Positions 1 to 12,500 of a stretch of 64,000 bases of DNA are shown piece after piece. The notes under the pieces are model-generated. The model saw only the letters and a program-made list of their open reading frames with translations. It was not told the DNA's origin and did not search any database. The DNA comes from Pyxicephalus adspersus. Taxonomy: Eukaryota; Chordata; Amphibia; Anura; Pyxicephalidae. The DNA lies in NCBI RefSeq assembly GCF_032062135.1, contig NC_092858.1, positions 124,573,692-124,637,691 of the forward strand. Direction: 5' to 3'. Position numbers and translations under genes: made by a program. Position 1 is the stretch's first letter. Each line of letters starts with the position of its first letter.

Positions 1-153
1 CTTTTATCCGTGAAGCTGGGTGATCCAGGAAACCTGGAATGGATCTGGTCCAAGATTGAAAACAGTTGACAGCAAATAGCAAATTACTTAGAAGAAATTC
101 ATTCCAGAATTGCTAGATCACCCAGTCTTGAGAGCTTTAATAAATCAGACCCA
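1..153. repeat. Palindromic MITE family A, partial copy
   Basis: Contains GTGAAGCTGGGTGATCCAG near the start and ends TTTAATAAATCAGACCCA, the two arms of an imperfect inverted repeat found again near 4.94, 9.46, 17.6 and 48.7 kb. The left end is cut by the window edge. Confidence 0.75.
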
Positions 154-790
154 TTGACACACAGTGCCATATTATTTTCCCCACTGGTTCCAATAAGAGA
201 CTGCATCAGGCAGAACAAACAAACACAAACATGTAAATCCAGCTAAATGAAGAACTCCAGACAATTATGTTTTAGTTACCATGATGTAAGGTTTTTACTT
301 CTGCCTGTATGCTTGTTGGTAAGATTTACCTTTACTACCACTTTCTGGACAGGAAGTGAGAGGAACCCTACCCCTAGGATTGGAAGTCACAAAGGTGACC
401 TGAAGCATTTTTACAAATCATTACAAGTTACAACCATAACAGTTTGAGATCCATTTGTCCCAGGCACAGGAAGTAAGCTGAAACCTGAACAGGGTAAGAG
501 AAGGCAAAACAAATGTACCAGGAGGGACCTACATAACAGCTTGTTTACTTACCAGCAAAGTGTACTATACCTGCACTCTTAATGTTAACTGAAAATAGTG
601 TTCTGTAACATTATAGCCAATTGTAAGTTTAAAGAATGTTCTTTAAGATTGGTAAGGAACATATTTAATCACAAAGTATGTACAGAATGCAGATGGCACA
701 AGGCTACCAGACCTCCAGTTACATGGAACATAAAGCAGGTGCTTTTTTCCACCATCAGTGTTTACTTTTTGCTGACATTTCAGTATAAAA
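154..790. other. No recognised feature
   Basis: AT-rich DNA with short chance frames only; I see no gene or repeat that I can name. Confidence 0.5.
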
Positions 791-915
791 AATTATTATT
801 ATACATGATTTATATAGCGCCAACATATTACCCAGCGCTTTACATTAAATAGGGGTTGCAAATGACAGATGAATACAGGAGGAGAGGACCCTGCCCTGAA
901 GAGCTTACAATTTAG
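791..915 (-). repeat. SINE-like repeat, family C
   Basis: Carries TATAGCGCCAACATATTAC, then GCAAATGACAGA and GGAGAGGACCCTGCCC. The same block occurs at 14510-14652 and 57184-57320. Its end is shared with the tRNA-derived SINE at 59.6 kb. Confidence 0.7.
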
Positions 916-1267
916 TGGGTGGGGGAATTTACATACAATAGAATGGGAACAAATGTGATAATATAGAAACTGTATAGAAAATATAACATAGTAGAGGACT
1001 TCTGGTAGTTAAATAGAATTTTTTATTTAGGTTCATAAATAGGTAAGAAACAAGGAACAACTGAGCAGAGAATAGGTACGGGAGGATTTGGTTCCAGAAG
1101 AGGGAAATTTCTCAAAATTTTCAATGTAAAAATATAAAAGTTAAAGAAAGATCCAACTGCCTCACCTACCCCTTTTCTGCCACCCCAAGGCCCTCACCAG
1201 TTTATGCTCTAACTCACTATAAAGTCTAAGTCCTGATTTTATCCACCATACATTACAATAGTTACAT

Positions 1268-2236
1268 AGTTATTATTACACATTATTTATATAGTGCCAA
1301 CATATAACGTAGCTGTAATGCCCCCGGTCAGTACCACTATTCCCCAGACACCAGTCCCCCAATCTAATGCCGCAGTCTTCACCTATAGCAGCCCCCGCTC
1401 AGCCTTGGGGGACTGGTTGCGTCTCCCAGCACTCAGTTGCCCCCAGGACATGGTGTCTGGGGATAGGCTGGCAGCTGACCAGGAGACCAAAGATACACAG
1501 TACAGAATTACAATTGAATCCAGAAACAAGCCGAAGTCAAACAGAGGAGACCAGTCCACCAAACGAGGTACAAAGGAAAAGGCACAAGCAGAGTCGGGTT
1601 CACAGGAAAAGGTCGGTCCAGGCTGAGTTCAAACAGATTGTCAGGAACAGGCAAAGGTCAGCAACAGAAAAACTCTCAAAATCTCTCCAACATAAATAAA
1701 CCCAGCTAATGCTATAACAGGCACTGGTGACTGGGAGCAGAAAGGCTTTAAAGCCCCAGCAGCCAATAACAGTGCAGGGCTGAGTCAGGAGCTGATCGGC
1801 CTATAGAATCCCCTATAGCTGTGCACAGACTAGCAATGGAAGCTGGGGATGCCATAAATCCATCAGGCCGCACAGCTAATGGGAGGCAGGGGCTGCTGCT
1901 ATCCTAGTTCTCCTGGTTGCATCTCAGGACAGAACAAACAGTATTTTATATTGCGATGACACACAGCACGGAGTCGTGGGCCAGATGCTCTCCTAACAGC
2001 AGCACTGTACAAAGTCCATTGTTACATCACTAGCTGTCCCTCAAAGGAGCTCACAATCTAATGTCCCTACCATAGTTATATGTCTTTTAATTTCATTTAA
2101 GGTCAATTTTGGAGGAAGCCAATCATCCAAACTGCATGTTTTTTTGGAATGTCGGAGGAAACCCATGCAAACACACGGGGAGAACCTGCAAACTCCATGC
2201 AGATAGTGTCCTTCCTGAGATTTGAACATGGGACCT
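1268..2236 (-). repeat. tRNA-derived SINE split by a 690-bp insertion
   Basis: The SINE 3' end (ATTTATATAGTGCCAACATA) stops near 1312 and the body resumes near 2003 (CACTGTACAAAGTCCATTG), running to a degraded B box (GATTTGAACATGGGA, about 2219-2233). The intervening 1313-2002 segment is GC-richer and of unknown type. Confidence 0.65.
1313..2002. mobile_element. Unidentified insertion inside a SINE
   Basis: It interrupts a SINE, so it is a younger insertion. It is CAG-rich and has frames of up to 110 codons without recognisable domains. I could not identify long terminal repeats or a target duplication. Confidence 0.4.
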
Positions 2237-3226
2237 ATTGTATCCTCATAAATAAATAAATTTTCGTTAGATGGGAAGTAAAGGATATTCACCAATGGAG
2301 CCTCCAAACACATAGTTTATGGAATGAGGTTGGAATGGAATGACAGCTAATTAGTTATGAGATAGATAATGATTGGTAAGTCATAAAAGTTTTCTTTTAA
2401 AGACTTTTCAAATGTGCTGAAGGTAGAAGCAAGCCTAATAGGATAAAAATCCAGCTATTGGGGGCAACTTTAGAGAAGTTTCGGATCAATGCTTGGGAAG
2501 AGCTAAGTAAGTAATTAGTAGGTCATTGGAGAGTGGGGAGGGCACCTGGAGTTGAATTTGTGTATCACTTAAGAAATATAAGTCGAACAAGATTGTGGAG
2601 GAAATTAAAACAAAGCACAGTAGCTTGAAATTGATGGTTAAATGGAGGCCAGTGTAGAGCATTACAAAGAGAGGTGGCAGATGAGGAATGGAGGAGTGAT
2701 AAAGAAATCTAAGCGATGATAGTTTGTAGAGGAGAGAGTCTGGATAGTGGAGTACCACAGAGGATGATATTGTGGTTTTAGGTAATGGATGATAGGAGCG
2801 TGTACCAGGGGTTTGATGACCAAAAGGACGTATAGTTTAAATATTGCACTTGTGAAAGTGGCAGGATCTAGAGAATTTTTGGATATTTTAAATGAAGGTG
2901 AAGGCGGAATCAAACGTGACACCAAGACAATGTGCCTGAGTGCATATGTTCTCTATTCCTGTAGCTCTAAAAATATATGTTAAGTCCCCCAAAAATACCC
3001 GATATAGAAGGACATATCCTTAATGCATGTAGCCACCATTCATTCTGTATTGAGAATGTCTCATTTTGTAGTCATCCATTAAGTTATAGAGAGACTACAA
3101 GTGTAGACACCACATCCCTGATACAGAATGAATTACAGCTCATTTTGTATATGACAGGAAGCTGACATTGCAGATACTCTGATGCACTCTAATGGTCACT
3201 TTTCCGAAAGGAAAAAAAGGATTACC
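2237..3226. other. Probable old repeat sequence, no gene
   Basis: The part from about 2380 to 2790 (GGCCAGTGTAGAGCATTACA and similar) resembles decayed dispersed repeat. The open frames here lack domains or splice support. Confidence 0.4.
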
Positions 3227-3744
3227 TTAAAGCGTACCTAAACTCAGAATTTTCACTTGACATTAAAGGGTAGACTACCCTTTTATGTTTAGGTAAAATT
3301 CTGTTTGTTTTTGGTATTTTAGGGCAACACTGCTTCCTAGGCGATCGAGAATAAATGGGAGCGCAGAGCCTCCCAGGATATTAATGTCACGCGTCCCGGG
3401 AGGCTCCTGGTTGCTCCCTCTGTTCATGCCGAGCATCTCAGGCATGCTCAGAAGGAGCCCTTTTCGTCAAAAGGTAAAAAAATTGCTAATCTTACACATA
3501 CGCAGTGAGATGGGCAAGTTTTTTTGCCATCTCTGTCACCCGATCCCGCGCCTGGTGACATAGGAAGAACCCACAAGAAAATTAGATGGCGGCACACTGC
3601 ACACTGACCCGAAGACGAATGGAGGGACAATGCAGGACCAGATGGAAGAGACCTCCCGACCGACCGACTGCTCTGTGGGATTGAAGGTACAGTAAATTGA
3701 TTTTTTTTTTATTTGGGTGAGGTTTGACTATACTTCCTCTTTAA
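3227..3744. mobile_element. piggyBac-like short element flanked by TTAA
   Basis: TTAA at 3227-3230 and 3741-3744 bracket a segment starting AGCGTACCTAAACTCAG. The opposite end, read inverted (AGAGGAAGTATAGTCA), is an imperfect match. Relatives start in the same way at 62855 and, inverted, end at 43063. TTAA target use is typical of piggyBac. Confidence 0.5.
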
Positions 3745-4139
3745 TATATTAAATATGATTGTATGTTTTTTTTTTTGCTCTTTATTAAAACTCATTGTGT
3801 AGACTGTAACTTATATCTTTCTCCTTGGCTAGCATGGCACATGGAGAATAGCCAGTAACCTGCACCTGGCAGCTCAGTGTACACTGGCCTTAACCACAAA
3901 GACATATGATTTCAGCCTGACAGCAGTCCTTCTTAGGCTACTTCCACTTTAGTGTATTTGTGCACAGTCCTCTATACATTAGAGTCACCAGGAGGGTCAG
4001 AGGTATTTCGTTCCAAAAAAGATCTAGTTATGACCTTTAGCGTTCGTATGTGAGATTTACACCACTGTTATGTGACCCAAGACAGACACACGAAGTGCAA
4101 CCACCTCAGTCTCCTCATGCCACAGAATATGACATTACG

Positions 4140-4400
4140 CAGAAACCTCTCTCAGCTAAGGTGTAATGTGGAGTCCCGGGAACGATGCTGATTGGCCTCT
4201 TGTAAAACCAATCGATGATCTCTAGATCCTGATAGGTTGCTGAAGTGTGGGAACCGCGCGCGGTCATATGCCCAGTGATTTCCCGCCTGAAGGACGTGTT
4301 GGTGACGTCCTCGAGGCTGTGTGTGACGCAGTTTGTGTATCGCTGGATTTCTTTCAGTGAGAGGTGATACTGGGTGCGGGGTTGTCTGCATTTATCAATG
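4140..4400 (+). promoter_or_regulatory. SYCP1: Likely SYCP1 promoter and untranslated first exon
   Basis: This short stretch is rich in CpG, unlike its AT-rich surroundings. It holds an inverted CCAAT box (ATTGG, 4191-4195), a CCAAT box (4208-4212), a GC-rich core near 4252-4263, an E2F-type site TTTCCCGCC (4279-4287), a CRE-like TGACGTC (4303-4309) and TGACGCA (4324-4330). The first coding exon at 6405 has only three bases before its ATG, so at least one untranslated exon must lie upstream, and this is the only promoter-like segment seen before it. E2F6 and CRE sites are known features of germline and meiotic promoters. The transcription start and first donor were not resolved, and a divergent promoter for an unseen gene cannot be excluded. 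Confidence 0.5.
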
Positions 4401-4940
4401 CACCAGAAAAGAACAACATTTAGGGAAATATGAGCTATGTGTGAGGTGCAGAATAGAGTTCTAAGCAGAATTATTTAATTGAAGGAAAAGACAAGTAGAT
4501 GAGGTGATCGCGGTTGTCATAGAAACGTGTTTTGTTTTGAACAGAAATGTGTTAGAAAATAAGTAATTGTCCAATGTTATTATACAAAGTAACAAATACA
4601 AGAAAAAAAAAATTTATAAAGTGTATAAAATATCTGTCATAAGTAAAGTGCAAAGCAGGGGCCACACCTCATTCATATTGCATACAAAAACATTGCAAAA
4701 ATAAAACTTGTGTAAAAAAATTTGGACCAGCCCCATTGCTGCAAGTTGGTCACATCGCACATTGGGTTTGGGGCTCCCGGAAATATTGATGCCATCCCAT
4801 GACTACTCACACAACTATTTTTCACACAGATAATAACATTTTTTAACATTGTTTTTATTTTGGCCTGAAGATTAAGTAAACACCAAGTTAAGATAACTTT
4901 TTTTTTTTTTTTGTAAAAGTAGAGGGCCCATAGGATACAA

Positions 4941-5144
4941 AGCTCTCCAAGACTGGAGAGAATAAACTTTCATCAGTGAAGCTGGGTGATCCAGCAAACC
5001 TTGAATTATTTGAAGTAATTTGCCATTTTCTAGCAAATGTTTTGACTCCTGGAGCAGATTCATTTTAGGTTTTCTGGATCCCCCAGCTTCACTGATGAAA
5101 GTGTCTCCTCTGCAGCCTTGGGAAGCTTTTATAAATCAGGCCCA
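4941..5144. repeat. Palindromic MITE family A
   Basis: Inverted arms AGCTCTCCAAGACTGGAGAG and (right) GGGAAGCTTTTATAAATCAG bracket CATCAGTGAAGCTGGGTGAT and its inverse CCCCCAGCTTCACTGATGAA. It is a nearly full copy. Confidence 0.8.
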
Positions 5145-5696
5145 ATGATGGTAATTGAAGGTATACTACTTGGATATTGAATTATGTATCAAATCCATGC
5201 CATAATTGTAGTGCTGAGAAACACAATAAAATCCTCAGTTTTATTTGAAATATAAAAAAATGATGTTATTTGGTGTTCTGTTCAACTTAAAAAGAAAGAA
5301 GAGCTGGATCTGTATGCATGAATCACGTGGGGACATCTAAAGCATTTTCCTTTTACAGTTTCCATTTCAAAATTATCAGACAAGACACATGGAGGAAGCA
5401 GGGATAAGCCCCTGCTCTTTACAGCCCCTAGGATCTACTATTGATTTCAATGGGGGTGTTTTCCCGCATTTATAAACACTTGTAGAAAGCTCCTTTTGAA
5501 ATCAATGGAGACATTTACAAGCATTTTTAGGCTTTTTTTGAAAGCCTCTATTGACAACAATGGAGACATTTGTTAATGTTTTTAGCTGGACTTTGGAATC
5601 TGGAAGCCCCCTTCAATAAAGAGACTCCCAGATCTCCGCCGCCCCATCATGGGGAACAGGGGTACATAAAAATATAGACCTGAATGGGGAGACTTG

Positions 5697-6068
5697 TCCC
5701 CATTCACCTCTAGTGCTGAATGGCTGAGAAAAGGGAAAGCCTGATGTTGCTTGAGCTGTCATCAGGGTTTCCCTTTCCTCAGCCTATCCCGGAGCATTGC
5801 AATCAGCGGAGCTCTGCTGACAGCTCCGTTCTCCTGATTGCTCCTGCAGCTCTAGTGGAACTGTGGCATGTATTCTTGGATGCAGAACACATGCCACAGG
5901 TCCGCTAGGGCTGTGGGAGCAATCAAGAAAGCGGAGCTGTCAGCATAGCAGAGCTCCACTGATTGCTCCACTACATGATTGGCTGAGGAAAGGTAAATCC
6001 TGATGATGGCTCAACCATCATCAGGCTTTTCCTTTTCTCAGCCATTCAGCACTTGAGGTGAATGGGGA
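5697..6068. repeat. Long palindrome (foldback element)
   Basis: The left arm (about 5697-5871) and right arm (about 5889-6068) are inverted copies around a 17-bp loop. The left arm has TCACCTCTAGTGCTGAATGG and the right arm, inverted, TCACCTCAAGTGCTGAATGG. Related half-copies lie near 8.30-8.64 and 20.7-20.85 kb. Confidence 0.85.
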
Positions 6069-6404
6069 GAATGATAGCAACCACTTACAGGTCTTTGCAC
6101 AGCATATGCAATCATGATTCTAAACTGGTAACCTCATTATTTTAGCTGTATATTTGTATACTTTACCTTAAATAATTTATTATTTATGAAGGAAACATCA
6201 TAAATAATGCTTGAGTGTGAGTGAGAATATGGATATTATTGTTTGTTAAATGTGGAATTCTGAAACAGGTCATGTTTATTGTATGCATTAATTAGGATGC
6301 TTCAACAGTTCCCTTTTAGAGTTTCTATGTACTATATACTATTTTAGTTATATAACTGTATATCCGTGTATAATGCATACTTTCTAGATTTTTTTTCCTG
6401 ACAG

Positions 6405-6518
6405 CCAATGATGGAACAAGAAATACCATTTAAAATATTCCCATTGCCAAGACTAAGCAGTAGTCACGTGTCTGCTGTTAAACCTGTTACGATTGTGGAA
6501 AATGCATCCTTCTTTCAG
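6405..6518 (+). CDS. SYCP1: SYCP1 coding exon 1 (N-terminal head)
   Basis: The acceptor is tttttcctgacag and the donor CAG|gtaact. Three untranslated bases precede two ATGs in tandem (6408 and 6411); the second has the better context (A at -3, G at +4), so the protein may start at either. It encodes residues 1-37, including [13 protein letters not shown], which matches the conserved SYCP1 head motif. It ends in phase 0. Confidence 0.92.
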
Positions 6519-9500
6519 GTAACTACTTCCAGTAGTTGTCTCCTAGTGTATCCCTGATACAACTATTGTTAAGTTTAGAATTACTTTAATAGGTTCAGTT
6601 TGTGGGTATGCCTGTACGTCAAAGATAAGTTCACTTTTGTTTAGACTTGTGTTATTTAAAGCAGTACCACGCTATGGTTTCCCACTTCCAATCAGTACCT
6701 ACTATCACAAAACCTTCATTATCAATGAAACATATGGGATAGGCTGAATTCCTTTTTTTCCTTTTTTTGTAGGCATGTGTAGTGCAGTCTGATGCAGATT
6801 TGTTTACAGTTTTAATAGAAATGCTTTCCTGCAACATTATAAGTAGTTTGAAGTAGTTGCAAAGCAGTTAAAAGTGTTCTGAACGACAGCAGATGAGCCA
6901 TGATCGATTGTGACAAGTATACCATAACTGTTTACCAGAGCATCAAGGCTGAAATTGATTAGCTGTGGTTGTCAACTGTTTTTCAGAACTTTAATATCTT
7001 CATTCTAACTCACTAATCAGAGGATGATCTTTGAAGAGCAGCACAACCTCTTCAACATTACTACACAAATACAGTTATTGTGATTAGCTACTACTGTTTG
7101 TTATTAAAATTAAGGGCAGCTGCAGATGACAAACCTGCATACATAACATACAAACTATGAGACAAGAAGTATGAGCAATTGAAGACAGAACTGTTACTAT
7201 AAATACAAAGTTATCATTTCATTTTGCAGCAAGTCACATCCCTGTTTATCCTGACACCAAAATAAAGTTTAATGGTTACGTTGTTCATGCTGAAATGATA
7301 GCTTCTTTATATAGAGGAAAGAGGGAGGAGTCTCATGTACAGTAAAGGATTCTTACACAGCTGTTAGGGTTTACCAAATGCGCAACTTAGAGCAAAAATA
7401 CTCCTGTGCATTTTTGGGAGTTTATATATCTGCAATCAAGACAGCCTATTTCCTGGGTAAGTCTTAGTCCACATCATAAGTTCCCAAACTTTTTTGGGTC
7501 AGAGCCTACTTTTTCAAGAAGTTATTCCATAGTGCCCCCCTTGGGTGTACTATACTGTACTATATATTAGTAACATGAGCGTGGTGGCAAGTGGCCAGCT
7601 ATGTGTAACAGGCACCCCGACAGCTGCTCAATTCCTCGCACAGCAGATCTGCGGATTTGACTCCAGACGGCAGTGAGCGGTACTGAGGGTCTCCCCCTAA
7701 GCAGGGTTCGATGGCATGAGGAAGGGGTAACCGCTGTGTCATTTCACCGCCAGTCTGAACGCAGCCTTAAAGTTTGGTGAGCAGCAAATTTATATTTGAG
7801 GCACCATAGCACACAGACAAATGGCAGTACCCTAATGCTCATTGTCATGGGACCCTGGTCTTGAAATAGCCAATCACCACACTTTTTACTTTATATAAAA
7901 GGGTAGATAACCCTTTTGAAAAAAAAAAAAAAAAGCAAAGCCCCTCCCATTCTGTCAATACTGCCGCAGTGGTTAGGGCAGAATGGGAGCGCGGAGCCTC
8001 CTGGGATACACACGTCACCTGAAAGCATCCTTTAATAAGGGGACTCCCAGATCTCTGTTGGCTCATATTGGGAAATGAATTAGAATTACTCATTCCCTGA
8101 AAGATAACTAATAATAACGAAACTTTAATGTTAAAGTATTTTTATTATATGTATGTGATTTGTGTTCAACTGTATTTATTTTTTTATTTTTAAAGATCCC
8201 ACCATGAAAGGATGATTCCCATGGCTGCACTCATAACATAAGCACAGCCAAAGGACACCTGACAGTGTGGGATCCCCAGACACCAGATGGTAAATGAAAA
8301 CAAGGCTTCCCATTTACCTCTAGTGCTGATTGGCTGAGAAAAGCTAAACCCTGCTGAAGCTTGAGCAGTCAGCAGGGTTTTCCTTTTCTTGGCCAATCAA
8401 GGTAGCGGTATGAGGACACTGCTCCTGAATCCCCAACAGAGCATTGGCACATGTTCTGCACCCACGTCCTATGGGGGCAACCTGAATGTGCACACTGCTT
8501 CCGAAATCCTTATCGGAGCTTTGGCTAGCGGAATGTTCTGCACCCACATGCCACAGCTCCACTAGTTAGGAAGCAATCAAGAGAGGTTATGTGGGGACAC
8601 TGTTCCTGGGAGCTCTAGTTGTGACACGTGCTTTGCACCCACCTGTGTTATGCACATGACCCTGTGGGGTATGCATTTTTGAGAGTTTTTCAGCATTTTA
8701 AGGTAAGCTTGTAAAAATGCATATAAATACAGTAGGAGCATTTATATGTATTTTATAAACAGCCTGTATAGACCCAGCCAAAGTTAGTTGTCTTCCCAGA
8801 AGAAGATTTGATGTTGTCTTTGCCCATGTTCTGTGGGCTTAAAATAAGGGTATTGTTAGTACATTTTTCTTTTTTTCTTTTGAGGGACATTTCTTCTACT
8901 AAGCACTGGGATATTTTTGCAGTAGGAAGGGGACCTTGTTAGTGTAATTTTATCTTACAATTTTGGAAACACTGACCCTGTGATGGTCAGTGTTGTAAGC
9001 ATATTAAAATGTATGTCACACCATATTAAGGTACCTGTGTTGGAAGGTTTTGAGATTGTGTCCATTGGTAAATGCCACTTGTGTTTGATATTAGTTTAGG
9101 AGGCTGAAGTCATTCAGAATTCATTGACACGTTCATTTAAACTCAACTGAAACCACAGCCTGTTTACATAGGTACTTCTTCATCTATTAAATGTTCACCT
9201 AATGCAATGTTGGCTTTTTTATGTCTTAGAACCTAAAATCTCCACTGGGAATTGATAATACAAAAGACTTTATCCATGACAACCAAGGTAAACAGACTTT
9301 CTCTTCCTTTCAATTTATTTGACATACATATATGCAGAATGCTTGCGTTTTTTCACAATTTTATCTTCTTACAGATTGTTTTTCGCATAGAGTTTCACCT
9401 TTGCCTTCTTTTGAAAAAAAGGTATGTGTGATATATATATATATATATATATCCTTGAATGAACCTCTAACAAATAGCAAAATGACTTTTAAGAAATCCA

Positions 9501-12500
9501 TTCCAGGTTTGCTGAATCACGCAGCTTCATTGATGAAAGTGTATCCTCTCCAGCCTTTGTGAGCTTTATTAAATCAGGGTCATTGTAAATACACAATACT
9601 GCACTAGTGTTTAATTGCTAATGGGGAGTAAATTGAAAGGGACAAGCATTGGAATTGTTACATAAATAAAACAAAACTGAGTTATTGCCCCTGATTCATC
9701 AATAAAATCCGCTTTTTCAGTTGCTGAATAGCGCGATCGCGTACGATTTCGGATAGCGAATACGAATGCGCGACCGATAATCCGATTCTGCTTGATGAAT
9801 CAGGGGCATTATATCAATATTGTCATTTATTAGACAGGCCTCACATACATAAAGCTTTAGTTTTTGATGTCTCCTTAGTTTTTTATAATTAAGTATAGTT
9901 TAATAAGACATGGAAGCAGTTTTATTACATTGGAATTCATTTTAAATTGTATTCCAGTTTTGAGAATTACAGCCAACAATATACTTACAGAGTTTTGCAA
10001 CTTTACATTTATTTTTTTAAATATTGGCTAAATACTGATCAGATTTGTAGGATGTTGTAATATTATTGCCGTCTGAGTTTTAATTTGACACTATGTTCTG
10101 TTGTGCAGAATACTGAAAATCTTAGTCAGCTGTATTCCAAGCTGCATGAAGAGGCTGAAAAAATTAAGAAATGGAAATCTTTAATTGAACTAGAAATGAA
10201 GGAAAAGGAATCAAAACTACAGGAAAAAAGAAAAATGCTAGATGCTCAGCGAAAGGCTATTAAAGAGTTGCAGGTAAATTAGTATAGTGTATTCTAAGCA
10301 TTTTAATTAACTACGGAAGATTAGTGAGAAAAAAGGGTTTCATGTAATATGTGTATTACATGGTATCACTTTAAAATATTTCTAAGCTAAAAACTTTTCT
10401 GTGCATGATCTATATGTTTATTCTCGTTGTCTTATGTACAGTTCCTGTTGTCCTCTTTTTTTCTTTTAAAACTGGTTTTTACAGTTTTTTTTTGACATGT
10501 AAATTTAAGTTGAACCAAATGATACATCATGAAAATGTAACTACTTATTTTAGGAAGACGCCACTTACCTGGTATGTAGTAGTTTCTTTTTTTTTCATTT
10601 TTAGCTTTGGGTAGCGTATGGGTGGAATCCCTTCATCCAATAACCTACTGTTACAGTAATAACTTTAACAATAACAAAATTGCTCTTTCTGTTTTTCTTG
10701 GTGACTATTGTCAGGGAGAAAAAAAGAGACGGAAAATCCAAAATCTTACATTTCTCTCCAGACTGATGTTCTCGATGTACCTGCTCCTAACAGCTAATCA
10801 CAAATTTTCATTTGACTTTTTATTTATGCAACTGAAAATATCAGCTATCCAATGCTCCAAATATGCTAAAAGCACAAAATGGTAATTAAACTGTTTTAGA
10901 AAAAAGCATAACTTATGTTTTTGATTTTTATTTTAGATTGAAAATGAAAAGTTAAGACTGAATTTACATGATGTAATAAATGAAAATGAAGAGCTAATAA
11001 ACCAGTAAGCTACAAAAATAATCTTTTTATTTGAATTCTAAATAGGGTAAAATAAAAAAAATCAGTATATTAGATTTATTCCATGCACATTTTCTAATTT
11101 CTTTCCTGTGTACAAACACTGCAAGTGCAGAACAATACTTAGTGAATACTTAACCTAATGCTGTAGGCTGACAACACTCCTTCTACTGCACAGAATTTTC
11201 AAGTAGCTTTTTCATCTCTGCTTTAGTCCTCTAATGATGGACTACAGAACTTTGCTTATTCCCCCACTCCTGTTTCCTTCCTTGATTCAGACACATACCT
11301 CATGTGTTGAATTAGGTTCTTTTTTTAACACATTTGGTAAAGCATAGGATCAATTGGTGGTCCACTGAAATTCCAAGGTGACACACAGAGAAAAAATGAT
11401 GGGCCTGGCCATTAAATAGGTGTAGGAGACTTTTTTCAACTTGTAACAGACAACATCCCAGTAACATTGATACCACAAACGATAACAAAATTAATGGGTT
11501 ACTCACTATTTTTTAGAATTCTAGAATTTTTCTTCACAGAGAAACACCAGTCAGCCAATCACTAGTGAAATCCTGAAGTCTAGAACACTCGACTAACCAA
11601 TAAACTATTTGAAAATGACCTCCAATTTTAGTTTTAGTGTATGTTTTTGTTATAAATTAGAAAAAAGTAGTTTTCTATACAAACATGACAATGGGAGTAG
11701 TTCTTGAAAGTAGTTCTGGTGTAAGCAAAATTAAGCTGAAGCAGTTTTGCCATAGTCATTTAGATGTTCAATCTTGATGACTTTGATTACTTAACGTTAT
11801 TTTGTTTAGAGATGATGCAGCCCAATTTTCTTCTAGCTTCAACAGTGCAACTGCATAGCGGGATACTACTAGTAGGAGGTTTCTTATCCTAGAGGCCACA
11901 GAGTGATCCTGCAAAGTGATATTTACAAAAAAATTTTGATTTGAGTCGATTGGTTAAATAACTTATGTAATGTATTGTTATATTATGCAATCTATGTTTG
12001 TCAGATTAGATTGAAATATAATATTTTATATAGTTTAAAACAAATAGTATTATTCAGATCATGTTCCAGGAGGGTTAAACTGTTTGTTTTGTTTTTGCAG
12101 GACCAATGCAACAAGACATGTGTGTAATCTTCTTAAAAATACTTGTGACAGAGTCACTGAAAAAGCTAATATATGTATGTATATATGTATATAAGAAATA
12201 TGTATATATTTCTTAACTTATTTATATCATAACATTAAAATGTGTCTAATGCATTTTTAGTCAGCTTGATTTTATGAGGTTGCCAGTGCAGCTACTGTAT
12301 GAAGAGAATTCTTATCACTTCCATGATTCAACTTCAGCATACTAGGCAAAATAAAAGGAGAATTGTAAATCTGTCATACAGTTGTAAAACGGAAGATAAA
12401 TTACAAAAACATTAAATCTTCAAAGATACATCATGACATGACACAGAGGGAGTAACTAGCAACTTAGTTGATGATAAGTGTAATTTCTTACAGCTCGACT

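Noticed and set aside
1294..1699. Two overlapping 110-codon frames
   Set aside because: They lie in the unidentified insertion within a SINE; no domain, and no conservation can be judged.
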